Part shown: piece after piece, positions 52,746 through 60,709 of the stretch
Numbering within the stretch: position 1 is the stretch's first letter
Layout of the letters: each line of letters begins with the position of its first letter
From: Curtobacterium sp. MCBD17_013
Lineage (GTDB): Bacteria; Actinomycetota; Actinomycetes; Actinomycetales; Microbacteriaceae
NCBI RefSeq assembly: GCF_003234565.1
Contig: NZ_QKTU01000005.1
Location: 62,001-126,000 of the forward strand
Length of the DNA stretch: 64,000 bases
Direction of reading: 5' to 3'
Notes under the pieces: model-generated
Databases searched by the model: none
What the model was told of the DNA's origin: nothing
The model's input: the letters and a program-made list of their open reading frames with translations, nothing else
Made by a program: the position numbers and the translations under genes

Positions 52746-53960
52746 TCAGTACGACGGATCCTGGCGCCGGCCGCTCCGCTCCGCGAAGGCGTCGAGGGCG
52801 TCGAGCACCTCCGGGTTCAGCCACACCCGGTTCCGCCGCTGGCCGTTGACCATCCGGAGGATCCCGCGCTCGGTCAACTGCTGCAGCGCGTTGTCCACCG
52901 CCGGTTGGCTTGCGCCCGTGCGCTCGCGTGCGAGCCGAGCGTTGAGTGCCGGGTGCTCGATGGACACCCGCGCGAGCCGTCGCGCCGTCGAGTCCGCACG
53001 GAGGCCCGTCAACCGACCGTCCCACTCGCGCTGCAGTCGCGCCAAGTCCTCGGCGAGCACGGTCGCGTTGCGGAGCGCTGCGAGTGAGGCCGTCGCGAAC
53101 ACGGCCACGATCGGGGCCACGTCCCCCCGCCGATAGGCGTCGAGCGCATCGAAGTACGCGTCGACGTCCGTGAGGATGCCGCTGCTGACCGGGATCGTCA
53201 TGTGTCGGATCAGCCGACCGTTGCGGAGGATGGCCTGCACGAGCGCGCGGCCCGTCCGGCCGTTCCCGTCGGGGAACGGGTGGATGGTCTCGAACTGCGC
53301 ATGTGCGACGGCCGCCTGGACGAGGACGGGGAGGTCCGTCCGCCTGGTGAACGCGACGAGATCGGCCATCGCATCCGCCACGCGTTCGTGGTGCGGCGGG
53401 ACGAACGCCGCGTCGTGCGGGAGTGCGCCCCCGATCCACACCTGCTCCGCGCGGTACCCGCCGACCAGCCGGGGTGCGGAGCTCTCGAGCAACTGGCGGT
53501 GCATCTCGATGATCGTCGCGTCGCTGATGTCGTCGGCGAGGGCGATCGCTGCTTCCATGGCGCGGACGTTCCGCACGATGAGCGGCGCGTTGCCCTGGAT
53601 CCGCTCGTCGATCTCCGCCTCGGCGATGGCCCGCGCACCGGAGGTCAGGTGCTCGATCTGCGAGCTCGACGCGGACTCGCTGCGGAGCAGGACCGCCGAG
53701 AACGGCGCCGGGAATCCCGCGAACTCGCCGTCGAATCGGGTGATCGTCCTGGACGCGTCATCGACCTCGGCGACGACCTCGGTGGGGATCGTGAAGGGCA
53801 TCGCGGCGATCGCCGGTGGAACGGCGGCGAGGTAGGGCGCGCGACGCCGCTCGGCTGCTCGTCGCGAGAGCAGGTCCGGGTTGTGCACAGGCGGGAGCAC
53901 GCGCTCCTCGTACCGCACCGCCGGACCGTCCTGCCCTGCCGGACTCGCTCCTGAACTCAT
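52746..53960 (-). CDS. Fic family protein (class II-like, with C-terminal winged helix)
   Basis: This 404-residue protein has the full Fic catalytic motif H227-PFPDGNGRTGR-238, which supports AMP transfer to a target hydroxyl. The N-terminal inhibitory helix appears as SSSQIEHL (Ser99-Glu103); the usual motif is (S/T)xxxE(G/N), and here the last residue is His104. A C-terminal winged helix (about 325-385; GASQPAVDNALQQLTERGIL) resembles DNA-binding domains of self-regulating Fic proteins. A perfect 9-bp-arm palindrome lies 17 bp upstream of the start, consistent with autoregulation. Target unknown. It has no small antitoxin partner next to it. Confidence 0.9.
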   Translation of the reverse strand: MSSGASPAGQDGPAVRYEERVLPPVHNPDLLSRRAAERRRAPYLAAVPPAIAAMPFTIPTEVVAEVDDASRTITRFDGEFAGFPAPFSAVLLRSESASSSQIEHLTSGARAIAEAEIDERIQGNAPLIVRNVRAMEAAIALADDISDATIIEMHRQLLESSAPRLVGGYRAEQVWIGGALPHDAAFVPPHHERVADAMADLVAFTRRTDLPVLVQAAVAHAQFETIHPFPDGNGRTGRALVQAILRNGRLIRHMTIPVSSGILTDVDAYFDALDAYRRGDVAPIVAVFATASLAALRNATVLAEDLARLQREWDGRLTGLRADSTARRLARVSIEHPALNARLARERTGASQPAVDNALQQLTERGILRMVNGQRRNRVWLNPEVLDALDAFAERSGRRQDPSY

Positions 53961-53977
53961 CGGTCGCCACCTCCTTG

Positions 53978-54002
53978 CATAAGGTTATGGCACAACCTTA
54001 TG
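53978..54002. promoter_or_regulatory. Palindromic operator upstream of fic
   Basis: Perfect 9-bp arms CATAAGGTT / AACCTTATG separated by 7 bp, 17 bp upstream of the Fic ATG. It is strikingly AT-rich in a GC-rich genome, so it probably overlaps the promoter. The winged helix at the Fic C-terminus is a natural candidate to bind it. Confidence 0.7.
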
Positions 54003-54077
54003 TAAGGCCCGCGCAACGACAAGGCCGGGACACCCAAGCGACCCGCGGACGCCAGCGGCATCTCCTCAACATCGCGA

Positions 54078-55112
54078 CTACAGCTCGCCCTGGTCCCACT
54101 TGAACAGTCGCGCCGCGAGCAGCGCAGCTGCGATGCCGACCGCGGCCATCATCAGCCACAGCCAGTAGACCGAGACGAACGGGTCCGTCCCGGTGATGTC
54201 CGCCCCGATGGCCTGCATGAACCACGTGCTCGGGAACCCGTCGGTGATGGAGCGCACTGCGTTCGGGAACACGTCGATCGGCACGACGGTGCCGGAGGTC
54301 AGGATGACGATGACCGGGAGGAACCCGGTGATCTGTGTGGTCACATCAGGGTTGGCGGACCGGCTCGCCAAGAGGTAGGCGAAGGCGAACAGCATCGCCA
54401 ACCCGAGGACGAGGGTCACGAACAGTCGCACGATGTTGAACGACTCCACGTACCCCTGGCTCCAGGCGATGAGCACGATGACGATCGCCTCGGCGATGCC
54501 CAGGGCCAAGCGCACCGGGCTCTGCGCGAGGATGAACGCCATCCGTCTGACCGGAGTCGTCCCGAGCAGCCGGAGTGTGCCGCGTTGCCGGAGCGCGACC
54601 AACGGCACGGAGGTCCCCATGAACGCGATCGCCATGAACCCGGTGACCAGCACCGTGGCGAGATTGACGCGGAGTATGTCGTTCTCGGCCTCGCCGGAGG
54701 CATCAGTGACGACGATGTCCGCCGACGGGATCCCGGTGGAGTGCACCGCGGCGACGAGGTGCTTCCACGCCGGTTTGGTCTTGCCGGCGAGCACGATCCG
54801 CGCGCTGTCATCCTCGACCGTGATCCTGGCGGTCGCCGCGTCCTCCGCCCGCACGGCGATGTCGCGGTTCCGCAACGCCTCGACGACCTGCGCGCTGTGT
54901 GGCCCGTTCGCGACCGACGCAACTGGAGCGGGCCGACCGCCGTTGATGACGAAGTCGATCCCGACCATCAGGATCAGGAAGAAGAAGAACATGAACATCA
55001 AGGCGATGACCGTCTTGATGTTCCGGAACAGCTCTCGAGAGCTCAACAACACCAGTTGCCGGAACGCGTCGCGATGGGTCGACCGCGCGGAGGCGCTCGG
55101 TGCGGTTCTCAT
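54078..55112 (-). CDS. ABC-2 type exporter permease
   Basis: This 344-residue protein has a first helix at about 35-56 (ALMFMFFFFLILMVGIDFV), a large extracytoplasmic domain (about 57-150) and five helices after residue 150, the last at about 315-335. The sequence between helices carries GTSVPLVALRQRGTLRLLGTTPVRRMAFI, the conserved coupling region of ABC-2 (DrrB/YadH-like) permeases. With the overlapping ATPase gene (ATGA) it makes a two-component exporter for a drug, lipid or antibiotic-like compound. Confidence 0.9.
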   Translation of the reverse strand: MRTAPSASARSTHRDAFRQLVLLSSRELFRNIKTVIALMFMFFFFLILMVGIDFVINGGRPAPVASVANGPHSAQVVEALRNRDIAVRAEDAATARITVEDDSARIVLAGKTKPAWKHLVAAVHSTGIPSADIVVTDASGEAENDILRVNLATVLVTGFMAIAFMGTSVPLVALRQRGTLRLLGTTPVRRMAFILAQSPVRLALGIAEAIVIVLIAWSQGYVESFNIVRLFVTLVLGLAMLFAFAYLLASRSANPDVTTQITGFLPVIVILTSGTVVPIDVFPNAVRSITDGFPSTWFMQAIGADITGTDPFVSVYWLWLMMAAVGIAAALLAARLFKWDQGEL

Positions 55113-56101
55113 GGCCGGTTCCCTTTCGTCGTCGCCCCCCGGCGCACGCGACGTTCGTCCGGCAGTTCTGCGAGCTGCAGGAAGATGTCCTCGAGGCTCG
55201 CCTGGCGGACATTGAGCTCGCGAGCCCGCAGGGTCCGGGCGAACGTCACTCGACGGATCATTTCGTCCGGGTCCTCTGTCGTGACCTGCACGCGGACACC
55301 TCCCAGCACGGGTTCGGAGCTGTACGGAGTCCGCAGGGCGGCGCCGATCTGCTCATCGGTGACGGTCGGGGCCACGGTGAAGGCGACGTCACTGGTGGTC
55401 GCGTGCTGACGGATCAACTCGTCCGGGCTGTCGAGTGCAGCCAGGCGCCCGCCGACGATGATGGCGACACGATCGCAGACCGTCGTCGCTTCGTCCATGT
55501 GGTGTGTGGAGAGGACGATCGTCGTTCCCCTGTCCCGCAGGCCGTGGATGATCTGCCACAGTGCCTGTCGTGCCGCAGGATCGAGGCCCGCGGACGGTTC
55601 GTCGAGGACGAGGACCTCGGGATCTGCGACCAGGGCCACAGCGAGGAGGAGCCGGCGCGTCTGCCCGCCGGACAATCCCTTCGTCCGTTCGACCGCTTGA
55701 TCCGAGAGACCGACCTCGGCGAGCACGTCCGCGACGGGGCGGGGTTGCTCGTGGAACGAGGCGAACAGCTCGAGCGTTTCCCGCACGGTGAGCGTGTCGA
55801 AGAGGCTCGCCGACTGCGGCTGCACCGCGACACGACGTGTGATCGCTTGTCGCTCGATGGCTGGGTCGAGTCCGAGTACGCGGATGACTCCGCTGGTGGG
55901 ACGTTGCAAGCCCACCATGCATTCGATGGTGGTCGTCTTGCCTGCTCCGTTGGGACCGAGGAAACCGAACACCTCGCCGCGGCGGACCTCGAGATCCAGA
56001 TCCTGCACCGCGGGGAATTCCCCGAACGACTTCGAGAACGCGGCAAATTCAACGACGGTTTCCCCTGCCCGCCCTGGTCGTGCGCTCGTCTCGCTTCGCA
56101 T
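55109..56101 (-). CDS. ABC exporter ATP-binding protein
   Basis: This 330-residue protein has Walker A FGFLGPNGAGKTTTIE, Q-loop VAVQPQSASLF, signature GLSGGQTRRLLLAVAL, Walker B VLVLDEPSAGLDP and the H-loop VLSTHHMDEATT. A C-terminal extension of about 90 residues after the ATPase core matches the DrrA/CcmA-like group. The ATG at 56101 is used; the 600 bp upstream (56102-56704) shows no supported gene, only a 7-bp inverted repeat GCGAGCA/TGCTCGC at 56208-56250 that could be a regulator site. Confidence 0.92.
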   Translation of the reverse strand: MRSETSARPGRAGETVVEFAAFSKSFGEFPAVQDLDLEVRRGEVFGFLGPNGAGKTTTIECMVGLQRPTSGVIRVLGLDPAIERQAITRRVAVQPQSASLFDTLTVRETLELFASFHEQPRPVADVLAEVGLSDQAVERTKGLSGGQTRRLLLAVALVADPEVLVLDEPSAGLDPAARQALWQIIHGLRDRGTTIVLSTHHMDEATTVCDRVAIIVGGRLAALDSPDELIRQHATTSDVAFTVAPTVTDEQIGAALRTPYSSEPVLGGVRVQVTTEDPDEMIRRVTFARTLRARELNVRQASLEDIFLQLAELPDERRVRRGATTKGNRP

Positions 56102-56704
56102 GTGCCCCTGACTCACCGCTGCGGTTGACCAGCTCCCGGGAAAACGCTTCGTTGCGTCGACCACCACGATGACCGCCAGCCCCCGACACCCGGCCGCCCG
56201 TAGATTAGCGAGCATCATTCGAACAAGCAACCCGTCGCTCCGTTGCTCGCGTCGCCATCGTGCCGATCTCCCCGCGGTGATCCGGCGACCCCGTTGGGAC
56301 GCGAGTCGACATGGCGTCGGCGGCAGGCCGAAGCAATCTGCGGGGCTCGCACACGACGCGCGACGGGCAGCGGCACAGGAGGGGACGCGACACGACGGCC
56401 GCGCCCCCTCGAGCCGCTCCCCACCCCGCGCATGCCGATCGGATACGGCCGCGCCCTGGGGCTCGCGAGGAGCGACGCCTCTGCTGTGTACGTGTCCGCG
56501 CACCGGATCAGACGACCCGGATGTGATCGCGCGCGCGACGGAGCCGATGCTACGAGTCCCCAGAATGGCGGACAACGGGCGCGTTGTCCCCATTTCGAGG
56601 GTCTGCGTGGCGCGGCTCAGGCGCACCGGTCCGGGAGGCGGTGGTCCCGCCCGCCGCTCGGCTCCCCTATGATGGTGGTCGCGTGCTCGCTCCGGTGGGC
56701 ACCG

Positions 56705-56793
56705 GGAGACGTCGCATAGTCAGGCCTAGTGCACCACCCTGCTAAGGTGGAGTTCCCTTTTGGGAACCGTGGGTTCAAATCCCACCGTCTCCG
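56705..56793 (+). tRNA. tRNA-Ser (anticodon GCT), integration target
   Basis: An 89-nt class II tRNA with a long variable arm (GTTCCCTTTTGGGAAC). Acceptor stem GGAGACG/CGTCTCC with discriminator G, anticodon arm CCACC-CTGCTAA-GGTGG giving GCT, and T-arm GTGGGTTCAAATCCCAC. It reads AGC/AGU serine codons. CCA is not encoded. A tyrosine integrase begins its 3' end 56 bp downstream, so the tRNA 3' half is almost certainly the bacterial attachment site. Confidence 0.97.
56760..56793. other. Probable attachment site (attL) at the tRNA-Ser 3' end
   Basis: Tyrosine integrases next to tRNA genes usually recombine within the T-arm/3' end and restore an intact tRNA. The matching copy (attR) should be a direct repeat of part of this segment at the far end of the element, beyond 64000. 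The exact core length cannot be read from one end. Confidence 0.5.
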
Positions 56794-56802
56794 CACTTCG
56801 CG

Positions 56803-56842
56803 AGCCCCCTGCACCCGCGTACATCCGGTGATGCAGGGGGCT
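56803..56842. terminator. Hairpin after tRNA-Ser
   Basis: 11-bp arms AGCCCCCTGCA / TGCAGGGGGCT with an 18-nt loop, 9 bp past the tRNA 3' end and just before the integrase stop on the other strand. It can serve both transcripts. Confidence 0.65.
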
Positions 56843-56848
56843 TCGTAG

Positions 56849-57967
56849 CTACTGCGATGCGCCTCCTGCCCACGTTTTACCCACAATCGATTCCCGCGCA
56901 GCGTGATCGAGGCGGTCGGCGAGTGCCTCGAGGTCATCGTCGAAGAGGTCCGCGTACACGTCCAGGGTCATAGCGGCGGAAGCATGCCCGAGCATCCGCT
57001 GCACCGCCTTCACATTCGCACCCGAGCTCACGGCGAGGCTCGCCGCGGTGTGCCGAAGCCCGTGAATCGTCATTGGCTCGAGGCCGGCCGTCACGAGCGC
57101 AGTCTTGAACCAGGATCGAGATCCATCCGAGACTCGAGTGCGGCGCAAGTGGGCACCGTGCTTGTCTGAAAACACGAGATCGTCCCTGCCCTTCCCCTCG
57201 CAAGCCCGAGCCAGATCATTCGCCAGGAAGGCGGGGAACACCAGCGAGCGGCGCTTGTGAGTCTTCGGGGTGCCCACCTCGATGTCCCCGCCGACCTCCA
57301 CCGCGTTGACGTTCACATTGAGCCGCCTCCGCAGTAGGTCCAGGTCACGAACTCGCAGGCCAATTGCTTCACCCCACCTCAGCCCCGTGTAGGCCAGTAC
57401 GAGCACGAGCGTGCGCCTTCCACCGGACGCATCGGCCAAATCGTGAACCTGTTGGTGCGTCAGGTACACGTGCTCCTTGGGCACCTTTCGGGGAAGCTTG
57501 ACTCCGCGCGCGCGGTTCGTCGGTACTCTTCGATCCGCCACCGCCACATCGAGAATCGACGCGAGAATCCCGTATGCCCGAAGGACGGTGGTCGCGCTCT
57601 TCTCTGCGCTGAGGCCGGTCACCCACCCCTGCACGTCACTGTGCTGTACCTGTCCGACCGGCACTTTGCCCCACCTCGGTTCGACGTGCAGCCGCCACGC
57701 GATCTCAAGCGGGCGGAAGGACGACGGCTTGAGGTGCGTGCGCGTCTCAATCCAGCGCGTCCCGAGATCGCGGACCGCGACACGAGCCGCGGACTCGTCG
57801 ATGAAGTCCCCACGCGCCTTGCTGACCTCGACCGAAGCCAGGAAGAGCTCGGCCTCGCGCTTGGTCTTGAACCCGCGCTTGTCGGTTTGACGGCGATCCG
57901 GTGTCCGGTACCGCACCATGTACCGCTGTTCTTTGCGCGCGGTTTCGTAGCGCACGACGCTACCCAT
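56849..57967 (-). CDS. int: Phage-type tyrosine integrase
   Basis: This 372-residue recombinase has an N-terminal arm-binding domain (residues 1-60, with RYRTPDRRQTDKRGFKTKREA), a SAM-like core-binding domain (about 65-165) and the catalytic domain. Catalytic residues are Arg in AYTGLRWGEAIG, H-x-x-R in TIHGLRHTAASLA, His in MLGHASAAM and the nucleophile Tyr in LDVYADLF. It would integrate the element into tRNA-Ser(GCT). The ATG at 57967 is 2 bp from the end of the neighbouring regulator gene, so they may be one transcript. Confidence 0.95.
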   Translation of the reverse strand: MGSVVRYETARKEQRYMVRYRTPDRRQTDKRGFKTKREAELFLASVEVSKARGDFIDESAARVAVRDLGTRWIETRTHLKPSSFRPLEIAWRLHVEPRWGKVPVGQVQHSDVQGWVTGLSAEKSATTVLRAYGILASILDVAVADRRVPTNRARGVKLPRKVPKEHVYLTHQQVHDLADASGGRRTLVLVLAYTGLRWGEAIGLRVRDLDLLRRRLNVNVNAVEVGGDIEVGTPKTHKRRSLVFPAFLANDLARACEGKGRDDLVFSDKHGAHLRRTRVSDGSRSWFKTALVTAGLEPMTIHGLRHTAASLAVSSGANVKAVQRMLGHASAAMTLDVYADLFDDDLEALADRLDHAARESIVGKTWAGGASQ

Positions 57968-57969
57968 GG

Positions 57970-58524
57970 TTACTCATTCAGGAATCCCCGTTCGCGGGCT
58001 AGTTTGATCCAATGCGACGCCGTGCGATGGGGAATGCTGAATACGTCTGCGACATACTGCGTCGGGGGCTCTAGCTTGATCCGTGCTAGCCGATGTATCC
58101 GAGATACCGATGCAAGGGTGTCCGGCTTTGGCCCCTGCTTACTCAGTTCGCCGAAATACTCGTCGCTCGCGACATTATTCAACCACTGATAGGTAGCCTT
58201 GCTGCCGGCACCCTCCTTGAGTAGAAGTCCTCGATTCACACACATCTTGAGAATCCAGCCCAAGGGCAATTCGCGTAGCAGCGCGCTGTTGATCCCTTCG
58301 CCGCCACCCTCGGACGTAACGCAAAGTTCCGAGATCTCATAGGTGTAGGCCGCCTCGTTCCAAACGATGTCGAGGCGCAACCGAGACCTACGGTCTTCGC
58401 CCCAGTGGAGGGTGTCGTCCTGTACGACCTCGGCGGTGAACTTGCGGACGATGACGAGTCCGTCCCCGAGGTCGAGGGTGTTCCGCCTTGTCGCCGCGTT
58501 CTTGACGTGTATCACGTGGGCCAC
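57970..58524 (-). CDS. Prophage protein with C-terminal HTH-like end, candidate repressor
   Basis: About 184 residues from the GTG at 58524 (a TTG at 58611 would add 29). The N-terminal half is beta-rich (LDLGDGLVIVRKFTAEVVQD, LRLDIVWNEAAYTYEISELCV) and the C-terminus reads ADVFSIPHRTASHWIKLARERGFLN, like the recognition part of a helix-turn-helix. Codon use is less GC-biased than in chromosomal genes, a sign of transfer. A perfect palindrome begins 7 bp upstream of this start. Position between integrase and a divergent excisionase-like gene suggests the lysogeny regulator, but no known repressor family is recognised. Confidence 0.6.
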   Translation of the reverse strand: MAHVIHVKNAATRRNTLDLGDGLVIVRKFTAEVVQDDTLHWGEDRRSRLRLDIVWNEAAYTYEISELCVTSEGGGEGINSALLRELPLGWILKMCVNRGLLLKEGAGSKATYQWLNNVASDEYFGELSKQGPKPDTLASVSRIHRLARIKLEPPTQYVADVFSIPHRTASHWIKLARERGFLNE

Positions 58525-58530
58525 TGTACG

Positions 58531-58545
58531 GCCCCTGTCAGGGGC
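58531..58545. promoter_or_regulatory. Palindrome in the prophage switch region
   Basis: GCCCCTG-T-CAGGGGC, perfect 7-bp arms around one base, immediately upstream of the candidate repressor GTG and about 80 bp upstream of the excisionase-like ATG. A TTGACG at 58562 could be a rightward -35 box, but no good -10 follows. Confidence 0.55.
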
Positions 58546-58625
58546 TCGCCATTGCGCATGCTTGACGGCGAGTCGCAAACATGCTTCTCTGGTCACGTCA
58601 AGCCCTCGCAAGTTAGGAGCATCGA

Positions 58626-58823
58626 ATGACCAAGTACCTCACCCCGATGCAGGTAGAGGAGATCTACGGCATCACGCGCAACCATCTGGCTCAGCTGCGG
58701 TTCACCGGACGGGGTGGACCTCGTTACTTCAAGCCCACGCCGAAGCGGATCTTCTACAGCGCTGAGGACATCGATTCCTGGATCGAGGCCAGCGCCCGGA
58801 ACAGCACCGCGGAGGCGTCCTGA
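58626..58823 (+). CDS. Excisionase-like MerR/HTH_17 protein
   Basis: This 65-residue protein, MTKYLTPMQVEEIYGITRNHL..., has the winged-helix fold of phage excisionases and DNA-binding HTH_17 proteins: YLTPMQVEEIYGITRNHLAQ, then PRYFKPTPKRIFYSAEDIDSW. The pattern of a strand KRIFY followed by DIDSWIEAS is typical. It would bind attachment or switch DNA, aiding excision or controlling early genes. ATG follows TTAGGAGC. Its stop overlaps the next ATG by one base. Confidence 0.82.
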   Translation: MTKYLTPMQVEEIYGITRNHLAQLRFTGRGGPRYFKPTPKRIFYSAEDIDSWIEASARNSTAEAS

Positions 58824-59176
58824 TGCCCGGCTTCTACGACGGCAAGGTGCGCGACCGCAGCCCGGAGACGTCGTGGGACGCGGCGGGACGGCAGACCGAC
58901 GACAAGACGTCGCAGGTCGCCGCCACGATCCGCGTTCTGCTCGGCGCACGCGGACCGCTCACGCACGAGCAGCTGGTCGACGAGTACGACCGCTACGTCG
59001 AGGGCCGGCCGTGGCTGCGTCGTGTGACACCGCAGAACGTCCGCACGAGGACCGCAGCGATGCACCACGCCGGGACGATCCGACCGACGGGCGAACGCAG
59101 GCCAACACGAGCGGGGTCGTTCGCGACCGTCTGGGAGCTCGTGCCGATCGGTGACGCGAACGAGGCCACCGCATGA
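58823..59176 (+). CDS. Phage early protein with winged-helix-like region
   Basis: This 117-residue protein contains SPETSWDAAGRQTDDKTSQVAA, then ATIRVLLGARGPLTHEQLVDEYDRYVEG and TPQNVRTRTAAMHHAGTIRPTGERR. The segment L-L-x-x-x-G-P-L-T-x-x-x-L-V followed by S/T-x-x-x-V-R-x-R looks like a winged-helix DNA-binding domain found in many actinophage early proteins. No specific function known. Overlaps the preceding gene by one base (TGATG). Confidence 0.7.
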   Translation: MPGFYDGKVRDRSPETSWDAAGRQTDDKTSQVAATIRVLLGARGPLTHEQLVDEYDRYVEGRPWLRRVTPQNVRTRTAAMHHAGTIRPTGERRPTRAGSFATVWELVPIGDANEATA

Positions 59177-59253
59177 CCGCCGCAACCAAAAGGACCGCCG
59201 AGCGGCAACTCGACGGCCCTGACGACCAGAACACCTACGAGGGAGATCCGACC

Positions 59254-59508
59254 ATGACCAAGCGTACGACGCTCAGCATCCACCACACCACTGACACTGC
59301 CAAGCAGCAGATCCGAGCGGTCAGCCGGAACATCCGACGAGAGGCCCGCAAACAGGGATTCAGCCCCAGGCGATTCCGACAAGCAACGGGCATCCCGTTC
59401 GCGGGCTTCGTGCGCCTCTGGATCGGAGTCGACTTCCCAGCGTGGACTGTGCTCCGGGCGACGGCGACGCTGGGCGTCTCCACCGAGACGATCTGGGGGA
59501 ACCGCTGA
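59254..59508 (+). CDS. Small phage protein with HTH-like character
   Basis: This 84-residue protein starts MTKRTTLSIHHTTDTAKQQ and contains SRNIRREARKQGFSPRRFRQ followed by ATGIPFAGFVRLWIGVDFPAWTVLRATATLGVSTETIWGNR. The second half reads like a Cro/CI-type HTH (helix, G-x-x, helix). The ATG at 59254 is preferred because GGGAGA precedes it; an ATG at 59173 overlapping the previous gene (ATGA) would add 27 residues. Possibly an early regulator. Confidence 0.65.
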   Translation: MTKRTTLSIHHTTDTAKQQIRAVSRNIRREARKQGFSPRRFRQATGIPFAGFVRLWIGVDFPAWTVLRATATLGVSTETIWGNR

Positions 59509-59771
59509 TGGACATCATCAACTTCCCGACGCCGCATGCGGTGGACGACGGCCCGATCGAACGGGCCAACGTCGGCATGGTCGAGGTCACGACCGGGTGG
59601 GTGGGTGACGACGGCAAGCCCGAGACGCGCGAGGCGACAGTCGTGCTCCTCGTCACGAACGACGAGTACACCCTCGAGCTCAACCACCACATGACCGTGG
59701 CGGAAGCGCACTCGCTCGCCGAGGAGATCGTCGCAGCCACGACGCGGATCCGTCTCGAGGGAATGTGCTGA
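59508..59771 (+). CDS. Small phage hypothetical protein
   Basis: This 87-residue protein starts MDIINFPTPHAVDDGPIE and has TREATVVLLVTNDEYTLELN and HHMTVAEAHSLAEEIVAATT. It seems to be a short beta-hairpin domain with a final helix. The ATG overlaps the previous stop by one base (TGATG). It shares with the next gene the pattern of a beta-sheet followed by an A.A.A..LA..I helix, suggesting the two are related. Function unknown. Confidence 0.7.
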   Translation: MDIINFPTPHAVDDGPIERANVGMVEVTTGWVGDDGKPETREATVVLLVTNDEYTLELNHHMTVAEAHSLAEEIVAATTRIRLEGMC

Positions 59772-59977
59772 TGGCGGTCATCGACGCCCGGTTCTCGGGC
59801 GGCCACCTCGAGGTCACCACTGCTCCGCTGCCGCACGACGAGGCAGAGCAGATGGTGGAAGTCACCCTGCCCATGAACGTCGCCCTGCTGGCCCCCGACG
59901 AGGCTCGACGGCTCGCGATCGCGCTAATCGAAGCCGCGTCCGACGCGGAACACCCCACGGTCCCTGATTGGCCGTGA
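59771..59977 (+). CDS. Small phage hypothetical protein
   Basis: This 68-residue protein starts MAVIDARFSGGHLEVTTAPL and ends with MNVALLAPDEARRLAIALIEAASDAEHP. It has the same beta-then-helix layout as the preceding gene and is 1-base coupled to it (TGATG). Function unknown; the 64-bp gap after it precedes the replication-type gene. Confidence 0.65.
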   Translation: MAVIDARFSGGHLEVTTAPLPHDEAEQMVEVTLPMNVALLAPDEARRLAIALIEAASDAEHPTVPDWP

Positions 59978-60041
59978 CCATGACTGGACGGCGGGTGTCA
60001 TCCCCAGCACCCGCCGTCCTCCCCACGTGGAAGGAGGGGCG

Positions 60042-60695
60042 ATGACGGACGCGCGACTGCCCGAACGCTACCTGTCTGACCGACGCGTGTTGCGGCTCTC
60101 CGCGGATGAGTACCGCGCATGGTCGTTCGCGACGCTCTGGTCAGTGTCGAACAGGACAGATGGCCTGATCCTCGCCGACGAAGTGCCGCTCGTGCCCTTC
60201 CTGACGGACGAGATCGCAGCGACCCTCGTCACTCGCGAGCTCTGGACGGTCGTGGACGACGGCTGGCTCATATCGGACTTCGAGCAGAACCAGACCAGCC
60301 GGCACGAACTCGAGGTGCTCGAGAACGCCCGCCGACGCGAACGCGAGAAGAAGCAGCGCCAGCGGGCAGGCAGGGGAAGCAGCAGCGGAGACACCCCCTC
60401 ATTCACTGACGTCCCGGGGGACGTTCCCGGGGGACTGTCCCGGGGGACGTCCCGGGGACGTGTCCCCGAGGACAGCACAGGACAGGAAGGACAGGCAGGC
60501 AGGGATCAAGAGAGCTGGTTCGTCGACAACGAGACGGGCGAGGTTTCCGCTCCACCTGCTGTCGTCCCTGCTGCCTGGGGTTCGCGTTCGTGCGTGGTGT
60601 GCAGCAAGCCGATCGCGGTCGACAGTCCGGTGCCCTGGTGTGGGGTGCAGGACGACAACCACCGGAACTACATGAGCGCTGCGAGTGCGGCGTGA
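60042..60695 (+). CDS. Phage replication-initiator-like protein
   Basis: This 217-residue protein has an N-terminal helical domain: LPERYLSDRRVLRLSADEYR, FATLWSVSNRTDGLILADEV and DDGWLISDFEQNQTSRHELE, the pattern seen in actinophage replication initiators. A low-complexity central region (about 120-150, DVPGDVPGGLSRG) is encoded by repeated CCCGGGGGAC units. A C-terminal CVVCSKPIAV...PWC could be a zinc-ribbon-like end. The start ATG at 60042 follows AAGGAGG. By analogy with lambda O, the repeats inside the gene may be the origin. Confidence 0.7.
   Translation: MTDARLPERYLSDRRVLRLSADEYRAWSFATLWSVSNRTDGLILADEVPLVPFLTDEIAATLVTRELWTVVDDGWLISDFEQNQTSRHELEVLENARRREREKKQRQRAGRGSSSGDTPSFTDVPGDVPGGLSRGTSRGRVPEDSTGQEGQAGRDQESWFVDNETGEVSAPPAVVPAAWGSRSCVVCSKPIAVDSPVPWCGVQDDNHRNYMSAASAA
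60413..60476. repeat. Iteron-like 13-bp repeats inside the replication gene
   Basis: Four consecutive copies of CCCGGGGGAC plus 2-3 variable bases (13, 13, 12 and 13 bp, at 60413, 60426, 60439 and 60451), the fourth lacking one G, followed by a degenerate unit at 60464. They are in the middle of the replication-type gene, where lambdoid phages carry their origin iterons. Confidence 0.75.
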
Positions 60696-60709
60696 TGGAA
60701 GGAGATGAC

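Noticed and set aside
54078-56101. Daunorubicin-type resistance exporter DrrAB
   Set aside because: The ATPase and permease belong to that broad group, but nothing ties them to a given drug; only the general exporter call is supported.
56169-56672. 167-residue protein upstream of tRNA-Ser
   Set aside because: Low-complexity Arg/Pro/Ser translation, no ribosome site, and overlapping frames of equal quality; treated as non-coding.
56617-56937. 106-residue reverse-strand frame
   Set aside because: It is the antisense of tRNA-Ser and its terminator.
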